This document shows positions 52,238-59,162 of a stretch of 64,000 nt of DNA, piece after piece. The stretch comes from [Clostridium] citroniae WAL-17108 (GTDB taxonomy: Bacteria; Bacillota; Clostridia; Lachnospirales; Lachnospiraceae): assembly GCF_000233455.1 (NCBI RefSeq), contig NZ_JH376420.1:763829-827828 (forward strand), written 5' to 3'. Each line of letters begins with the position of its first letter. The first letter of the stretch is position 1. The position numbers and the translations under genes were made by a program. Below the pieces are notes generated by a model that saw only the letters and a list, made by a program, of their open reading frames with translations, was not told the DNA's origin and did not search any database.

Positions 52238-52316
52238 CTGCAGCTGGCTGACATCCCTGTTAAAAGGGGAAATCCCTGTAGCTTTGCGTCACTAGCTTTC
52301 GCTAGTTTTGCTGATC
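52238..52316 (-). ncRNA. GEMM-I (c-di-GMP-I family) riboswitch aptamer
   Basis: Minus-strand RNA contains GCAAAA, then the CTAGC-GAAA-GCTAG tetraloop stem, TGACGCAAAGCTACAGGG (the diagnostic core), a second stem GGG...CCC, and the closing ATGTCAGCCAGCTGC. These are the conserved elements of the GEMM-I aptamer, including the GNRA loop and ACGCAAAGC. It lies between the invertible segment and a terminator in the leader of the fibre operon, so a cyclic dinucleotide should set read-through. Aligned by hand to the Vibrio Vc2 aptamer, the ligand-contacting base G20 appears to be A here, a feature of GEMM-Ib variants that can prefer 3',3'-cGAMP. Confidence 0.88.
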
Positions 52317-52352
52317 GATCATTTATATTATGGGGTATTTCTAAAGGAAGCA

Positions 52353-52364
52353 TCTCATATGAGA
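52353..52364. promoter_or_regulatory. Perfect palindrome beside the left inverted repeat
   Basis: TCTCATATGAGA is a perfect 12-bp palindrome ending 2 bp before the left inversion repeat region. It may bind an accessory or regulatory protein. Between it and the aptamer, CATAATATAAAT (minus strand, near 52320-52331) resembles a -10 element without a convincing -35. Confidence 0.4.
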
Positions 52365-52365
52365 G

Positions 52366-52389
52366 ATTACATAATATACATTATGTAAT
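52366..52389. repeat. Left inverted repeat (recombination site) of the invertible segment
   Basis: ATTACATAAT (52366) and ATTATGTAAT (ending 52389) form an internal palindrome around ATAC. The 21 bases 52369-52389 are the exact reverse complement of 52574-52594. Such internally symmetric sites are typical of tyrosine recombinase targets. Confidence 0.85.
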
Positions 52390-52573
52390 AGAATTCCGAC
52401 TGAAAGCATAGCAACACTTTCGTGGGGAACATTCGCCATATCCAAATTCAACTCTGCTCATGTGTTTTGGAAAAAATAGTGAAAAGTAAGAGGCCGGAAT
52501 CCGGAAAAGTATTGAAAAAAACAGGTTTTAGATGCATAATAAAAACAGGATTAGGAAAACACATTTATTGGCC
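52390..52573. other. Invertible DNA segment (phase switch) carrying an outward promoter
   Basis: 184 bp bounded by perfect 21-bp inverted repeats, directly beside a tyrosine recombinase gene and upstream of the riboswitch and fibre operon. It contains no gene. Its best promoter (52512-52540) reads to the right, away from the operon; inversion would place it about 100 bp upstream of the riboswitch reading into it. Therefore the sequenced orientation is predicted OFF. Confidence 0.8.
52512..52540 (+). promoter_or_regulatory. Sigma-A-type promoter inside the invertible segment
   Basis: TTGAAA (52512-52517), exactly 17 bp, CATAAT (52535-52540). No comparable promoter reads in the other direction. 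In the present orientation transcription would enter the 3' end of the recombinase gene antisense. After inversion the elements would fall near 52446-52451 and 52423-52428 and drive the minus-strand operon. Confidence 0.75.
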
Positions 52574-52594
52574 ATTACATAATGTATATTATGT
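52574..52594. repeat. Right inverted repeat (recombination site) of the invertible segment
   Basis: ATTACATAATGTATATTATG plus one T, the exact reverse complement of 52369-52389. It ends 10 bp before the last base of the recombinase stop codon. Confidence 0.85.
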
Positions 52595-52604
52595 TCTGGT
52601 CTTT

Positions 52605-53450
52605 TTATATTAGAAGGCACATCCTTGATAAAACACGGGCATGTTCTTCTTCACTGGTAAATGTATAGATCCTGGTATACTCAATATTGGAATGTCCTAA
52701 TATATCGGCCAGATGCACGATATCCTTCTGCATCCGGTAATATGTGACTGCAAACAGGTGGCGCAGATTGTGGGGAAAGACTTTTTCAGGGCTGACTCTT
52801 GCGGTTTTGCACAATGCTTTCATTTCCGCCCATACATTGCACCGGTTGACCGGAGTCCCATTTTTAGTAATAAAAACAGGCCCTGAATGGATCTCATTCT
52901 GGCGGCAGTATTGGATCAGGCTTTTTTTCAGCTTCTTTGGCAAAAAGACCGCCCGCTCCTTGCCTTTGTTGTAAATGGTAACATTTCCCCTTTCCAATGC
53001 CTCCCTTGTGATAAACCGGTGTTCACTGACCCGGATGCCGGTACTGCAGATTGCCTGGATCATCAGGAACAAACGGCTGCTGGATTTCGCCTTTGCCGCC
53101 AGAGCCAGCCTGTTGTACTCTTCTTTTGTCAGTTCCTTGTCCTTTTTGCGGAACGGGCTTCTCTGTATTTTAAACAGCTTTACCTGGCAGTCCTTTTTTT
53201 GGATAAAATCCAAAAAACGGTTCACTGACACCAGCATACTGTTGGCGCTGGTGGTCTTGTATCCCTCTATGATCGCCTGTTTATAGCCGATCACCACCTC
53301 TTTTGAGATTTCCCCACCGTCAGGCAGCCATGAAAGAAACGCCCGCACATCTCTTCCGTATTTCTCAATGGTTGCACCGGAGCGCTCTTCCTCCAATAAA
53401 TAATTTCTAAACCGGTATAGCTTATCCTCTAATTCACCATGGATTTTCAT
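52605..53450 (-). CDS. Tyrosine recombinase (predicted DNA invertase of the fibre switch)
   Basis: 281 aa from ATG 53450 behind AGGAGGAAGC. An N-terminal SAM-like DNA-binding core (about 10-95: YLLEEERSGATIEKYGRDVRAFLSWL) and a catalytic domain. All catalytic residues are present: Arg140 (STGIRVSE), Lys about 162-164 (NKGKERAVFL), His227 and Arg230 (HNLRHLFA), His253 (LGHSNIEY), Tyr262 (TRIYT). It is a compact stand-alone integrase-like protein without phage genes around. It is next to the inverted repeats it would act on, like RecV and other phase-variation invertases of Clostridia. Transcribed toward the switch. Confidence 0.9.
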   Translation of the reverse strand: MKIHGELEDKLYRFRNYLLEEERSGATIEKYGRDVRAFLSWLPDGGEISKEVVIGYKQAIIEGYKTTSANSMLVSVNRFLDFIQKKDCQVKLFKIQRSPFRKKDKELTKEEYNRLALAAKAKSSSRLFLMIQAICSTGIRVSEHRFITREALERGNVTIYNKGKERAVFLPKKLKKSLIQYCRQNEIHSGPVFITKNGTPVNRCNVWAEMKALCKTARVSPEKVFPHNLRHLFAVTYYRMQKDIVHLADILGHSNIEYTRIYTFTSEEEHARVLSRMCLLI

Positions 53451-53492
53451 GGATTGCTTCCTCCTGTCATCAATCGGCATCAACTGGTATAT

Positions 53493-53508
53493 ATACATTA
53501 AAATGTAT
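53493..53508. promoter_or_regulatory. Palindrome in the recombinase promoter region, similar to the inversion sites
   Basis: ATACATT-AA-AATGTAT is a perfect palindrome 42 bp upstream of the recombinase start. It shares ATATACATTA with the left inversion repeat, so the recombinase might bind here and repress itself. The region to 53627 shows no gene. Confidence 0.45.
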
Positions 53509-53627
53509 GTCTTTTACTATCCTAACACAGACAGATACCGCGGGGAAGGTAGGGGTATTTTACAATTTTTAACTTTTTCATGATACTTCTATGACAGTAA
53601 TGGTGAGTGTGGAAAGGTGCGCAAAAA

Positions 53628-53662
53628 AGCTGAACACTCGGATGTTTACGAAGTGTTCAGCT
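53628..53662 (-). terminator. Intrinsic terminator after the symporter remnant
   Basis: AGCTGAACACT (53628-53638) pairs perfectly with AGTGTTCAGCT (53652-53662), followed on the minus strand by TTTTTTGCGC. It insulates the recombinase gene from genes further upstream. Confidence 0.85.
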
Positions 53663-53676
53663 AATATCATTTTTAT

Positions 53677-54030
53677 TCAGATATGCATATGTATCTGTTG
53701 GGGCATTGTCAGGGTTATCCCATATGCCTGTGCGACAAAATTGGAAACAATCGCCATGTACATGGCTGCACCGGCCATATTGATGGTGTTGCCCAGGGGC
53801 ACCAGAAAGCTGCTGACTTCCGGTGTCAATCCCAATTTCTCGGAAGCCCGCATATTAGACGGAAGCACTGCCATATTTGAAGTGGTACTAAAAACAATGA
53901 GCAGCGGTTCCTGCATCGCGTCCAGAAATTGTTTAGGTGTAATCTTGCAGATAAAAAACAGCATTGGGGCATAAACTACCAATATAAATACAATAATGCA
54001 TCCATATACAGGATCATTTTTCCAAGGGGC
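53677..54030 (-). pseudogene. C-terminal remnant of a dicarboxylate/amino acid:cation (DAACS) symporter
   Basis: The frame reads DPVYGCIIVFILVVYAPMLF, then ITPKQFLDAMQEPLLIVFSTTSNMAVLPSN and SSFLVPLGNTINMAGAAMYMAI. These are the hairpin 2 / TM7-8 motifs (serine-rich STTSN and NTINMAGAA) of the GltP/DctA family. The first about 250 residues and the normal C terminus are missing and a stop lies just upstream. A truncated gene with its terminator left. Confidence 0.85.
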
Positions 54031-54123
54031 GGAAGGCTATCCAATATAGATTGCTAAAGCGCTTTACCAATCAATGCTTACATTGCTAACCTTCTTCGTC
54101 TCTCTGCCCTGAAATGCTGTGTT

Positions 54124-54528
54124 TCATGCTTCACAGTTCTTACCGTTATGCTTTTCTTTGAGAAGCTGTTCTTTTTTCATCAATCCCTGCTCATATTTCC
54201 GGATTTTGAGATTCAATGTGTCCAAAGACCTCTGCATGTCGGCCATGCGCTCCTCAAGGCGCCTGCGCTGCTCGATCAGGATCCCCTTTCTTGCGTCAAT
54301 GGTTTCATCCCCCTGTTTAAACAGGGCCACGTATTCGATCAGGGCTTCAATCTCCACACCGGCCTTACGCATACATTTCATCAATTCGATCCATCCGCAG
54401 GACTCTTCATCATAGTCCCGGATTCCCCCGGAAGTCCGGGGTACTCTGGGAATCAGGCCGATCCGCTCATAATACCGCAATGTGTCAGCCGTTATATCAT
54501 ACTTTTTACAAACCTCTGCTATGGTCAT
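54124..54528 (-). CDS. MerR-family transcriptional regulator (aldehyde/stress type)
   Basis: 134 aa: MTIAEVCKKYDITADTLRYYERIGLIPRVPRTSGGIRDYDEE is the MerR winged helix. A coiled-coil dimerisation helix follows (about 75-120). There is one Cys in the binding helix region (ESCGWIELMKCM). It ends the cupin-dehydrogenase-merR operon and most likely acts on the 19-bp-spacer promoter at 56203-56233. Resembles AdhR-like regulators that respond to aldehydes. Confidence 0.9.
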   Translation of the reverse strand: MTIAEVCKKYDITADTLRYYERIGLIPRVPRTSGGIRDYDEESCGWIELMKCMRKAGVEIEALIEYVALFKQGDETIDARKGILIEQRRRLEERMADMQRSLDTLNLKIRKYEQGLMKKEQLLKEKHNGKNCEA

Positions 54529-54538
54529 GGCATACTCC

Positions 54539-55708
54539 TTACAGGCACATGGTCAGTATCTTTCTGATATCCTCACGGTTCAAAGGTTTATATCCCTGAA
54601 GGATCCCTCCGCCGCAGGCTTTTTCAGCCATAATATCAAAATTGCTGTCATCAATGCCGATCTCAGTCAATGTGGAGGCTAAGCCCAGCTTGCCAAACAG
54701 GAAGTCCGCTGTCATCTCAATACTCTTTTCGGCTACCTCCATTTCCGGAAGGGATGGGTCAATGCCAAACACATTCACACCGTATTGATAGAACCGGTGG
54801 GCCGTAGTCACATCCAGGACATATCTCATCCAGCGGGGTGTTACAATCGCCAGTCCAAGTCCATGGGTGATGTCATAGATAGCAGACAGCTCATGTTCAA
54901 TAGGATGGCAGGTCCACTCACAGTTCTGCAATGCTCCGGCAAATCCATTGATCGCCCATGAACTGGTCCACATCAGGTTTGCCCTGGCCTCATAATGATC
55001 CGGCTGTTCCATTGCAATGGGCGCATACTTCATCACTGTTTTGATCATACCTTCCATAAAGCAGTCCAGCATATACATGCTGCCGCCTTCCGGAACAAAA
55101 TAGATTTCCAGCAAATGAGACAATATATCGGAGGAGCCGCAGGCTGTCTGATACTTGCTCACAGAATAGGTCTCCGTGGGGTCTAAGAAGGATACCTTTG
55201 GCTGCATGGGCGGGAACATGCGGCCGATCTTGTCTTTTGTTTCCGGATTGCTGATCACACCGCCGGAATCCATCTCAGAACCGGTTGCCGCCAAGGTGAG
55301 CACGGTTACAATAGGAAGGCATTGTTCCACCGGCACCTTATCCAGGAGAATGTCCCATCCATCCCCGTCATAATAAGCTGCAGCACCAATGTACTTGGTA
55401 CAGTCAAGGACTGATCCCCCGCCCACTGCCAAAAGCACGTCTATCTTTTCTTTTTTACAGATATCCGCACCTGCATTTACGGAGGATACCCTTGGATTGG
55501 GATCAATGCCGGAAAGCTCAAACACTTCCATTCCGGCTGCTTTTAACTGTGCCATCACACGGTCATAGAGACCGCTTTTCTTAATGGAACCGCCGCCGTA
55601 GCACAACAGGGCCTTCTTTCCCAAAGCAGATACTTCTTTGCCCAGATTATCCAACTGGTCCGGGCCAAAGTATACTCTTGTAGGGATGTCATAAACAAAT
55701 GAATTCAT
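54539..55708 (-). CDS. Iron-containing (group III) alcohol dehydrogenase
   Basis: 389 aa from ATG 55708 (GGAAAGGTGATC); the ORF to 55855 has an implausible N terminus and overlaps the cupin gene. KALLCYGGGSIKKSGLYDRV, then DVLLAVGGGSVLDCTKYIGAAA give the NAD(P) and metal motifs, and CEWTCHPIEHELSAIYDITHGLGLAIVTPRWM holds the Fe-binding His residues. Similar to butanol dehydrogenase/aldehyde reductase YqhD. Reduces aldehydes with NADPH. Between the cupin and MerR genes. Confidence 0.92.
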   Translation of the reverse strand: MNSFVYDIPTRVYFGPDQLDNLGKEVSALGKKALLCYGGGSIKKSGLYDRVMAQLKAAGMEVFELSGIDPNPRVSSVNAGADICKKEKIDVLLAVGGGSVLDCTKYIGAAAYYDGDGWDILLDKVPVEQCLPIVTVLTLAATGSEMDSGGVISNPETKDKIGRMFPPMQPKVSFLDPTETYSVSKYQTACGSSDILSHLLEIYFVPEGGSMYMLDCFMEGMIKTVMKYAPIAMEQPDHYEARANLMWTSSWAINGFAGALQNCEWTCHPIEHELSAIYDITHGLGLAIVTPRWMRYVLDVTTAHRFYQYGVNVFGIDPSLPEMEVAEKSIEMTADFLFGKLGLASTLTEIGIDDSNFDIMAEKACGGGILQGYKPLNREDIRKILTMCL

Positions 55709-55739
55709 ATAGATCACCTTTCCTTTCCAAAAACATATT

Positions 55740-56177
55740 TTATGGTAATTTTTCATATTCCCGGTCAGTAACCGGTTCACACCATTCATTACCTGTATTG
55801 GTTCCCGGCACCTCCACTGCAATATGGCTGAACCAGGAGTCGGCTTTTGCACCATGCCAGTGTTTTACCTCTGCCGGAATTGTGATCACCGTCCCCGGCT
55901 CCAGGCTGACCGCATCCTTTCCCTCCTCCTGGTACCAGCCGCTTCCCGCCGTGCACACCAGAATCTGGCCGCCGCCCTCATCTGCGTGGTGTATGTGCCA
56001 GTTATTCCGGCAGCCCGGCTCAAAGGTCACATTTGCCAGAAACACAGATGACTCTCCCGGTTTTGTCAGCGGGTTCAAATACGAGTTTCCTGTAAAATAG
56101 CGGGCAAACCCAGTATTAGGCGTTCCGATGCCAAACATGTTGACTTGTTCAAATTCCTCTTTTTCCTGAATTTCCAT
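55740..56177 (-). CDS. Cupin-domain protein (carboxymuconolactone/cupin-2 type)
   Basis: 145 aa from ATG 56177 behind AAGGAGG. WHIHHADEGGGQILVCTAGSGWYQEEGK and VITIPAEVKHWHGAKADS give the two cupin motifs with His/Glu metal ligands. It is the first gene after the MerR promoter. Such cupins accompany aldehyde/quinone stress dehydrogenases; reaction unknown. Confidence 0.88.
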   Translation of the reverse strand: MEIQEKEEFEQVNMFGIGTPNTGFARYFTGNSYLNPLTKPGESSVFLANVTFEPGCRNNWHIHHADEGGGQILVCTAGSGWYQEEGKDAVSLEPGTVITIPAEVKHWHGAKADSWFSHIAVEVPGTNTGNEWCEPVTDREYEKLP

Positions 56178-56202
56178 GGATCTACCTCCTTGTGATATGG
56201 TC

Positions 56203-56233
56203 ATTATAAGTGTTGGAGTCAACTCCAAGTCAA
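56203..56233 (-). promoter_or_regulatory. MerR-type promoter with palindromic 19-bp spacer
   Basis: Minus strand TTGACT (56233-56228), 19-bp spacer, TATAAT (56208-56203). The spacer holds TTGGAGT-TG-ACTCCAA (56228-56213), a perfect palindrome. Over-long spacer plus operator is the hallmark of MerR activation by DNA twisting. Confidence 0.88.
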
Positions 56234-56503
56234 GAGGTTTTTTAAATTTTTTCCTAAAATGTAATATTAACTTCTTGTTTCACCAACTAAATTCGTGATT
56301 GACGATTTCAGTCTTACACAGAATGTGATATGATTCTCTTGGTAAGTGGATTCCTCCAGTCAAGGAGGATTATTAATGCCTAAGAAAAAAGAATATGATC
56401 ACAAACAATGATATAGACCAGGGCGTTTTTACTGCATTCAATCAACCATATAAAAACGTTAACGTTAAATGGGTCAGCTGGGAAACGCAGCAAAAGCAGC
56501 CAT
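56234..56503. other. Gap with short plus-strand remnants, no assigned gene
   Basis: AT-rich. On the plus strand an AAGGAGG site (with CCTCC/GGAGG able to mask it) leads an 11-codon ORF (56376-56411, MPKKKEYDHKQ). A later frame reads AFNQPYKNVNVKWVSWETQQ before a stop near 56510. It looks like the debris of a small gene running toward the lipoprotein gene. No family recognised. Confidence 0.35.
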
Positions 56504-57049
56504 TCAATAGTTAATTCCCTTTACAGCCAGTCTCCCCTCGCTGACTCCGAATATAATGTTTGGGATCCCTTCTTTTGTCATGGAAAAACCTGCCATACTG
56601 GGTGACATTCCTTCCTCGTCCGCACCTTCTATTGACTCCAGCATTTCCGGCGTAAAAATACGGTCCCGCCCCAATGCGGTCAGCTCCTGCGCGGTATCAA
56701 TGGAAATGCCGCCGTCTTTGAATCCAATATAAAGGGGATAGGAGGCCAGGGACGCTAATGTGTCCAGGTCCTTTGATGCCACTGCGGCTTTTATCTCTTT
56801 TGCAAAATCTGATACATCGGACTTTGGAACAGTGAAATTGTCTTCGTAGGAGCGGATGTCTGAGCCTGACACATGTTCCTCCCCTGCCCCGGCCTGCGGC
56901 AGTTCCCCGGTATGGATCTCTGCCGATACCTCAGCCCCTGTCATCTGTCCACAGGCAGTCATTGTCATTCCTGCCATTGTAATATAAAGTCCGCACACCA
57001 TATTCCTTTTCATGATTTTTATGATCTTCATAAATTTCATAACCTCCAT
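56504..57049 (-). CDS. Small lipoprotein of the ECF sigma operon
   Basis: About 181 aa; the start is uncertain (57049 chosen; in-frame ATGs at 57040 and 57028). The N terminus KIMKRNMVCGLYITMAGMTMTACGQ is a signal peptide with lipobox MTAC. The mature part (FAKEIKAAVASKDLDTLASLASYPLYIGF ... FGVSEGRLAVKGINY) resembles small secreted NTF2-like/uncharacterised lipoproteins. It follows the anti-sigma gene and probably belongs to its stress regulon. Function unknown. Confidence 0.75.
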   Translation of the reverse strand: MEVMKFMKIIKIMKRNMVCGLYITMAGMTMTACGQMTGAEVSAEIHTGELPQAGAGEEHVSGSDIRSYEDNFTVPKSDVSDFAKEIKAAVASKDLDTLASLASYPLYIGFKDGGISIDTAQELTALGRDRIFTPEMLESIEGADEEGMSPSMAGFSMTKEGIPNIIFGVSEGRLAVKGINY

Positions 57050-57059
57050 GATCTTATTC

Positions 57060-57947
57060 TCACCTTTCCACCTCAAACTCCATTGCCCCATAAGCTCCGG
57101 GAGCGATCTCATACTTGTCAAACACAATGACCGGATTTCCCTTCTCATTGACATAAAATTTTGTGTTCTCATCAATACCGGAAAATCCCCCCTCATCCTG
57201 TGCCCGGAATTCGATCCCCTCCGTTTCCTGCCGTTCCCTCATGGCAGTTTGAATGCTCTCATCCGCTTTCCGGACATACTCGTCTCCCAGAAGCGTCTGA
57301 AGGGTGGCAAGCTTTCCGTTCTTCAGATCAATGGAGTAATATCTGGCCTCACTGTAAGCAGAAGTCCAGCTCTCAGTCCCCATGACTGCAAAGGAAAGGT
57401 AATCTTCGGTCTGGGATTTGATCTCATACCACACATTGATCTCAATGTTGTGGGCCGTCCACTCTTCCTCGGTTCCCCCTGTCTCCATAAATGCTTTCTT
57501 GTATTCCATTGCCCGCTGCTGCGCCTCCTCCCCATAGCGGATGCACAGTTCGTGTATCTCCTGATTCAGGGAATCGTCCAGCCCGTTGGTGTCGGCAGCG
57601 ATCATTTCCACGCTGGGGATCTTCACCGATATCTTCCAGTCCCCCTCATCCTTTTCATAGGAGCGGAAGGTGAGAAGCCGCGCAACGCCTCCAACCACCG
57701 GAAGCCGGGCCGCCATATCTGCAAACGCGGTATTGGTGTTCAAAGCTGTGGTAAACACGATTGCCAGCCCGGCAGCCACTCCGGCGCATTTTCCCGCAAG
57801 TACCTTTCTTCTGCGGATCCTCACCACTTTTTCCCGTTTCCTCTTCCTGGCCCCGGACTCTTCCACCGCTGCCTGCACCCGTTTAGAAAGTTCCTTTGGA
57901 ATCTCGGTCTTATCATATTTTTTCTTAGCATCTTCTAACCGGCTCAT
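57060..57947 (-). CDS. RsiV-like anti-sigma factor (DUF3298/DUF4179)
   Basis: A 295-aa protein: cytosolic N terminus (about 1-45), one membrane helix (LAGKCAGVAAGLAIVFTTAL), then an outer domain with DUF4179-like start and DUF3298 (YYSIDLKNGKLATLQTLLGDEY ... FYVNEKGNPVIVFDKYEIAPGAYG). That order is as in Bacillus RsiV, which is the lysozyme sensor of SigV. ATG overlaps the sigma factor stop (ATGA). Probably releases sigma when cleaved in envelope stress. Confidence 0.88.
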   Translation of the reverse strand: MSRLEDAKKKYDKTEIPKELSKRVQAAVEESGARKRKREKVVRIRRRKVLAGKCAGVAAGLAIVFTTALNTNTAFADMAARLPVVGGVARLLTFRSYEKDEGDWKISVKIPSVEMIAADTNGLDDSLNQEIHELCIRYGEEAQQRAMEYKKAFMETGGTEEEWTAHNIEINVWYEIKSQTEDYLSFAVMGTESWTSAYSEARYYSIDLKNGKLATLQTLLGDEYVRKADESIQTAMRERQETEGIEFRAQDEGGFSGIDENTKFYVNEKGNPVIVFDKYEIAPGAYGAMEFEVER

Positions 57948-58435
57948 ACCTCCACCTCCTGGATACTCTGCTTTAACTGTTTTAATCCACGGTATAGCTT
58001 TGTTTTTACCGTATTCAGATTGGATTTAGTGACATAGGCAATTTCCTTCAGGGACAGTTCCTCAAAATACCGCAGCTTAATAATGGTCTGCACATCCGTT
58101 TCCAGACAGTTTAGCTGGTCATAAAGATCATCCTCCGAATCATAGCCGGTTTCGTAATAAGGCACATCCTCATCCATACCATCCTCTGTCAGGGTTTCCC
58201 GCTTTCGCTGTTTGATAAGCCCTATGCTCTCATTGACAAGAATGCGGTAAAACCATGTTCTAACGGCATTTTCATCCCGCAGCGCCTGATAATGGTCCAG
58301 CGCTTTTAAGACCGCGCTCTGGACAATATCCAGGGCATCCTCCTTGTTGTGGACGTAACTGTAGGCCAGACGGTAAAACTTATCCTGGTTTTCCACAATA
58401 TAGTCCACGATCCTGTCATATAAATCCTGTCTCAT
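57944..58435 (-). CDS. ECF-type RNA polymerase sigma factor (SigV-like)
   Basis: A 163-aa protein. Region 2: FYRLAYSYVHNKEDALDIVQSAVLKALDHYQAL. Region 4: LRYFEELSLKEIAYVTKSNLNTVKTKLYRGLKQLK. It is the first gene of the sigma / anti-sigma / lipoprotein operon, and a TGAAAC -35-like element upstream (about 58500 on the minus strand) fits autoregulation. By analogy with its anti-sigma neighbour it controls cell-envelope or lysozyme resistance genes. Confidence 0.92.
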   Translation of the reverse strand: MRQDLYDRIVDYIVENQDKFYRLAYSYVHNKEDALDIVQSAVLKALDHYQALRDENAVRTWFYRILVNESIGLIKQRKRETLTEDGMDEDVPYYETGYDSEDDLYDQLNCLETDVQTIIKLRYFEELSLKEIAYVTKSNLNTVKTKLYRGLKQLKQSIQEVEV

Positions 58436-58503
58436 GGGTCATTTCCCTCTCCGTTTTGTAATTTGCTATCTGATCTATAGATTCTTATTTGAGCGAAAAA
58501 GTT

Positions 58504-58540
58504 TCAGGGCAGGATCATCTTTTCTGATTTCCCGCCCTGA
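58504..58540 (-). terminator. Intrinsic terminator of the TetR/MATE/kinase operon
   Basis: TCAGGGC-AGGA (58504-58514) pairs with TCCCGCCCTGA (58530-58540) with one mismatch; the minus strand continues with AAACTTTTTCG. It lies 20 bp after the kinase-like gene. Confidence 0.7.
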
Positions 58541-58559
58541 CTTCAGCCAATCTATATTT

Positions 58560-59162
58560 TTACATTTTGGTACTCTCATCCGCCAAATATAACGCCTGAA
58601 TGATCTTCACCCCGTTTTCAATCCCCGTATAGCCGCTGTCAATACACAAATGATAATTGCGGGGATCTCCCCAAACCTGCTCCGTATAATTGAGGAGATA
58701 GGACTTTCTCTTTTTGTCCAGCTGCCTGATCAGCCGGTCCGCGTCCGGTTCCGGCACGCCGTATAATTCAACAATACGGCGTTTTCTGTACGCTTCTTTT
58801 GCGTAGATGAATACGTGAAGCGCCCCTGGAAGATCCCAGAGGATCTTATTGCCTCCCCGCCCCACGATAATACACGGCGACTCCTCTGCCAGCCTGCGGA
58901 TGGTTTTGGACTGTTCCAGGAAAATCCGGTCGCTTAAGGTGGTATGCCCGGCTGTCACGGAACCATACATATAGGAAAAGCGGTCCTGCCCCCGCTTCTC
59001 GGCATTCTCAAAAAAGTCCCGGTGGATGCCGCTTTGACAGGCCGCCTCCATAAAAAGCTGTTTATCATACAGCGGAATGCCCAGGTTCCCGGAGAGCTGC
59101 TCCCCGATTTCCCCGCCGCCGCTTCCATATTGCCGGCTGATGGTTATGACCGTTTTTCTCAT
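58560..59162 (-). CDS. Cytidylate-kinase-like family protein
   Basis: A 200-aa protein. VITISRQYGSGGGEIGEQLSGNLGIPLYDKQLFMEAA is the P-loop variant (GSGGGEIG) of cytidylate kinase-like proteins. CIIVGRGGNKILW and the FIYAKEAYRKRRIVELYG LID-like stretch follow. Common in Firmicutes beside transporters; the substrate is not known (not housekeeping Cmk). The ATG overlaps the MATE gene stop. Confidence 0.88.
   Translation of the reverse strand: MRKTVITISRQYGSGGGEIGEQLSGNLGIPLYDKQLFMEAACQSGIHRDFFENAEKRGQDRFSYMYGSVTAGHTTLSDRIFLEQSKTIRRLAEESPCIIVGRGGNKILWDLPGALHVFIYAKEAYRKRRIVELYGVPEPDADRLIRQLDKKRKSYLLNYTEQVWGDPRNYHLCIDSGYTGIENGVKIIQALYLADESTKM

Noticed and set aside
52605..53450. Phage or integrative-element integrase
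   Set aside because: No phage, conjugation or excisionase genes and no tRNA; the perfect inverted (not direct) repeats next to it fit an invertase better.
57012..57938. 308-aa plus-strand frame opposite the anti-sigma gene
   Set aside because: The minus-strand frame has clear RsiV-like domains and operon overlaps; this is its shadow.
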